Shown piece after piece: positions 5,198-6,105 of a stretch of 6,105 nucleotides of DNA. How positions within the stretch are numbered: the first letter of the stretch is position 1; every line of letters starts with the position of its first letter. The position numbers and the translations under genes were made by a program. Location: contig DIJY01000045.1 of assembly GCA_002421405.1 (NCBI GenBank), forward strand, positions 1 through 6,105, written 5' to 3'. Under the pieces are notes generated by a model that saw only the letters and a program-made list of their open reading frames with translations, ran no database searches and had not been told where the DNA came from. The stretch comes from Caryophanales bacterium UBA5632. Its GTDB lineage: Bacteria; Bacillota_I; Bacilli_A; Izemoplasmatales; Hujiaoplasmataceae.

Positions 5198-5800
5198 ATG
5201 AAAAAAACATTACTACTAGTTTTAATAATCTTACTAATGACGCTTTCAGCGTGCGGAAAGGAAACAACAACATTGAACACAAATAACAATACTAATCCCA
5301 TCGTCACCATCACGGTAAAGGGATACAGTGAACCAATGGTATTAGAGCTGTATTATGACATCGCTCCCAATACGGTTCGGAATTTCATTCATCTTGCAAA
5401 TGATAAATTTTATAACGGATCAACATTCCATCGCGTGATTGAAGGGTTCATGATTCAAGGCGGAATGGGAAGCACTAACACTTGTACTATCGCAGGAGAA
5501 TTTTCAAGCAACGGATTTGTGAATAACTTACAACATGACCGCGGTGTCATTTCAATGGCGAGAACCACTGTGAAGAATTCTGCGACGAGTCAATTCTTTA
5601 TCATGCATCAAAACAGTCCTCATCTCGACGGACTATACGCCGCTTTTGGCAAACTCATCAGTGGGTTTGATACACTCGATGCGATTGCATCAGTCAATAC
5701 GAATTCTCAAGACAAACCAATTAGTGACGTCAAAATCACTTCAATCACCGTTGATACGAAGGGTATCACTTACGACGCACCGACCTGTTACGGCAACTAA
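5198..5800 (+). CDS. Lipoprotein peptidyl-prolyl cis-trans isomerase, cyclophilin type
   Basis: The 200-residue protein has a lipoprotein signal peptide with lipobox LSAC (Cys19), an Asn/Thr-rich tether (about 22-34) and one cyclophilin domain (about 35-187). Cyclophilins catalyse cis-trans isomerisation of Xaa-Pro bonds and assist folding. Active-site elements are visible: FHRVIEGFMIQGG (77-89, with catalytic Arg79, Phe84 and Gln87), SQFFIM (131-136) and PHLDGLYAAFG (141-151). The Trp121 position of human CypA is His142, which in other bacterial cyclophilins goes with low cyclosporin sensitivity. The insertion GEFSSNGFVNN followed by HDRGVISMAR is typical of Gram-positive secreted or cytosolic PPIases of this type. 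Lipidation puts it outside the membrane, so its substrates should be exported proteins. Two further cysteines (96, 197) are present; whether they pair is unknown. The gene has its own promoter and terminator and lies next to, but not in an operon with, the large repeat lipoprotein. Confidence 0.93.
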   Translation: MKKTLLLVLIILLMTLSACGKETTTLNTNNNTNPIVTITVKGYSEPMVLELYYDIAPNTVRNFIHLANDKFYNGSTFHRVIEGFMIQGGMGSTNTCTIAGEFSSNGFVNNLQHDRGVISMARTTVKNSATSQFFIMHQNSPHLDGLYAAFGKLISGFDTLDAIASVNTNSQDKPISDVKITSITVDTKGITYDAPTCYGN

Positions 5801-5814
5801 TTTTCTATCAAATC

Positions 5815-5851
5815 AAACGGAATTGCAGTAATAACTGTAGTTCCGTTTTTT
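5815..5851 (+). terminator. Rho-independent terminator of the cyclophilin gene
   Basis: AAACGGAA (5815-5822) pairs with TTCCGTTT (5841-5848), and the stem continues inward through TTGCAGT / ACTGTAG with two G-T wobbles to a 4-nt AATA loop. Ts run from 5846 to 5851. An outer AATCAAA (5811-5817) can also pair with TTTGATT (5854-5860), giving an alternative longer arm. Confidence 0.92.
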
Positions 5852-5892
5852 CATTTGATTATATCAAATGGTAAAATATTTAAAAATAGGTA

Positions 5893-5921
5893 TTGTGTGA
5901 CAAATAGTACTGTGTTATAAT
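5893..5921 (+). promoter_or_regulatory. Promoter of the PadR-family gene, with extended -10
   Basis: TTGTGT (5893-5898), a 17-nt spacer, then TATAAT (5916-5921), with TGT immediately before the -10. The spacer holds the palindrome AGTACT (5906-5911). PadR proteins often repress their own promoters, so the spacer is a reasonable place for an operator, but no convincing longer dyad is seen. The ribosome binding site is AAGGGGTGA at 5932-5940. Confidence 0.65.
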
Positions 5922-5946
5922 TGGTTGTGAAAAGGGGTGAGAACAG

Positions 5947-6105
5947 ATGAATGCACAATTCAAACGTGGAATCATTGAACTTTGTGTTTTGTCAACGTTG
6001 GTCGAAAAAGATACGTATGGATATCAGATAATTAGTGATCTTTCACAATTCATCGATGTCAACGAAAACACGATTTATCCCATTTTAAGACGACTGACGA
6101 ATGAA
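5947..6105 (+). CDS. PadR-family transcriptional regulator, N-terminal part (3' end outside window)
   Basis: The first 53 codons are present, and the frame is open at the window edge. The sequence shows the PadR winged-helix start: QFKRGIIELCVLSTL (4-18), then the signature TYGYQII (23-29) and the recognition-helix region NTIYPILRRL (41-50). Family members are small dimeric DNA-binding proteins of about 105-180 residues that repress target operons, commonly genes for multidrug or membrane transport or stress response next to the regulator, and often themselves. The start follows a GGGG-rich binding site at 9 nt and a strong promoter, with the preceding terminator isolating it from the cyclophilin gene. 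The target genes are probably downstream and outside the window. The effector cannot be told from this fragment. Confidence 0.9.
   Translation, partial: MNAQFKRGIIELCVLSTLVEKDTYGYQIISDLSQFIDVNENTIYPILRRLTNE

Noticed and set aside
5646..5831. Alternative frame over the end of the cyclophilin gene
   Set aside because: It runs through the conserved cyclophilin C-terminus and into the terminator; no ribosome binding site.
1..6105. Defence system, mobile element, CRISPR array or toxin-antitoxin pair
   Set aside because: No direct-repeat arrays, transposase or integrase motifs, terminal inverted repeats or small paired genes were found on either strand.

Overview
The window comes from a low-GC, AT-rich bacterium of the Firmicutes/Tenericutes side. 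Ribosome binding sites are strong (GGGAGGA, AAAGGTGG), promoters are sigma-A like and often carry an extended -10, and terminators are compact hairpins with T-runs. Two Cys-lipidated lipoproteins begin MKK and run into a Thr/Asn-rich spacer. Trp is encoded by TGG, no TGA occurs inside a gene, and all complete genes end in TAA or TAG, so the standard bacterial code fits and a Mycoplasma-type UGA=Trp code does not. An Acholeplasmatales/Izemoplasmatales/Haloplasma-like or Erysipelotrichia-like host is my inference from style and domain repertoire; no marker gene is present.

Layout. 1-269 is the 3' end of a surface protein with RCC1 and InlB B-type repeats. It is followed after 44 bp by an Fpg/Nei-like DNA glycosylase homologue (314-1138) that lacks the catalytic N-terminal proline. 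A hairpin at 1145-1182 separates this from a convergent gene for a small four-helix membrane protein (1184-1555, minus). That gene is divergent from a PlsC-like acyltransferase with a C-terminal zinc ribbon (1687-2835), which ends in a terminator. A monocistronic 662-residue lipoprotein follows (2983-4971), with its own strong promoter and terminator. It has two B-repeats, then a seven-blade RCC1 propeller with an exact 56-residue period, apparently inserted in a third, split B-repeat. Next is a lipoprotein cyclophilin (5198-5800) with promoter and terminator, and finally the start of a PadR-family regulator (5947 to the window edge).

How they relate. Most genes are separate transcription units, and nothing links them into one pathway. 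Common themes are the cell surface (two lipoproteins, a related partial surface protein, a small membrane protein), membrane lipid synthesis (acyltransferase) and DNA repair or damage recognition (glycosylase homologue). The lipoprotein cyclophilin could assist folding of exported proteins such as its repeat-rich neighbour, but this is inference from proximity only. The most unusual items are the nested propeller architecture with its invariant period, and the glycosylase homologue that has kept its scaffold but lost its nucleophile. No phage, IS element, CRISPR array, tRNA or rRNA was seen.
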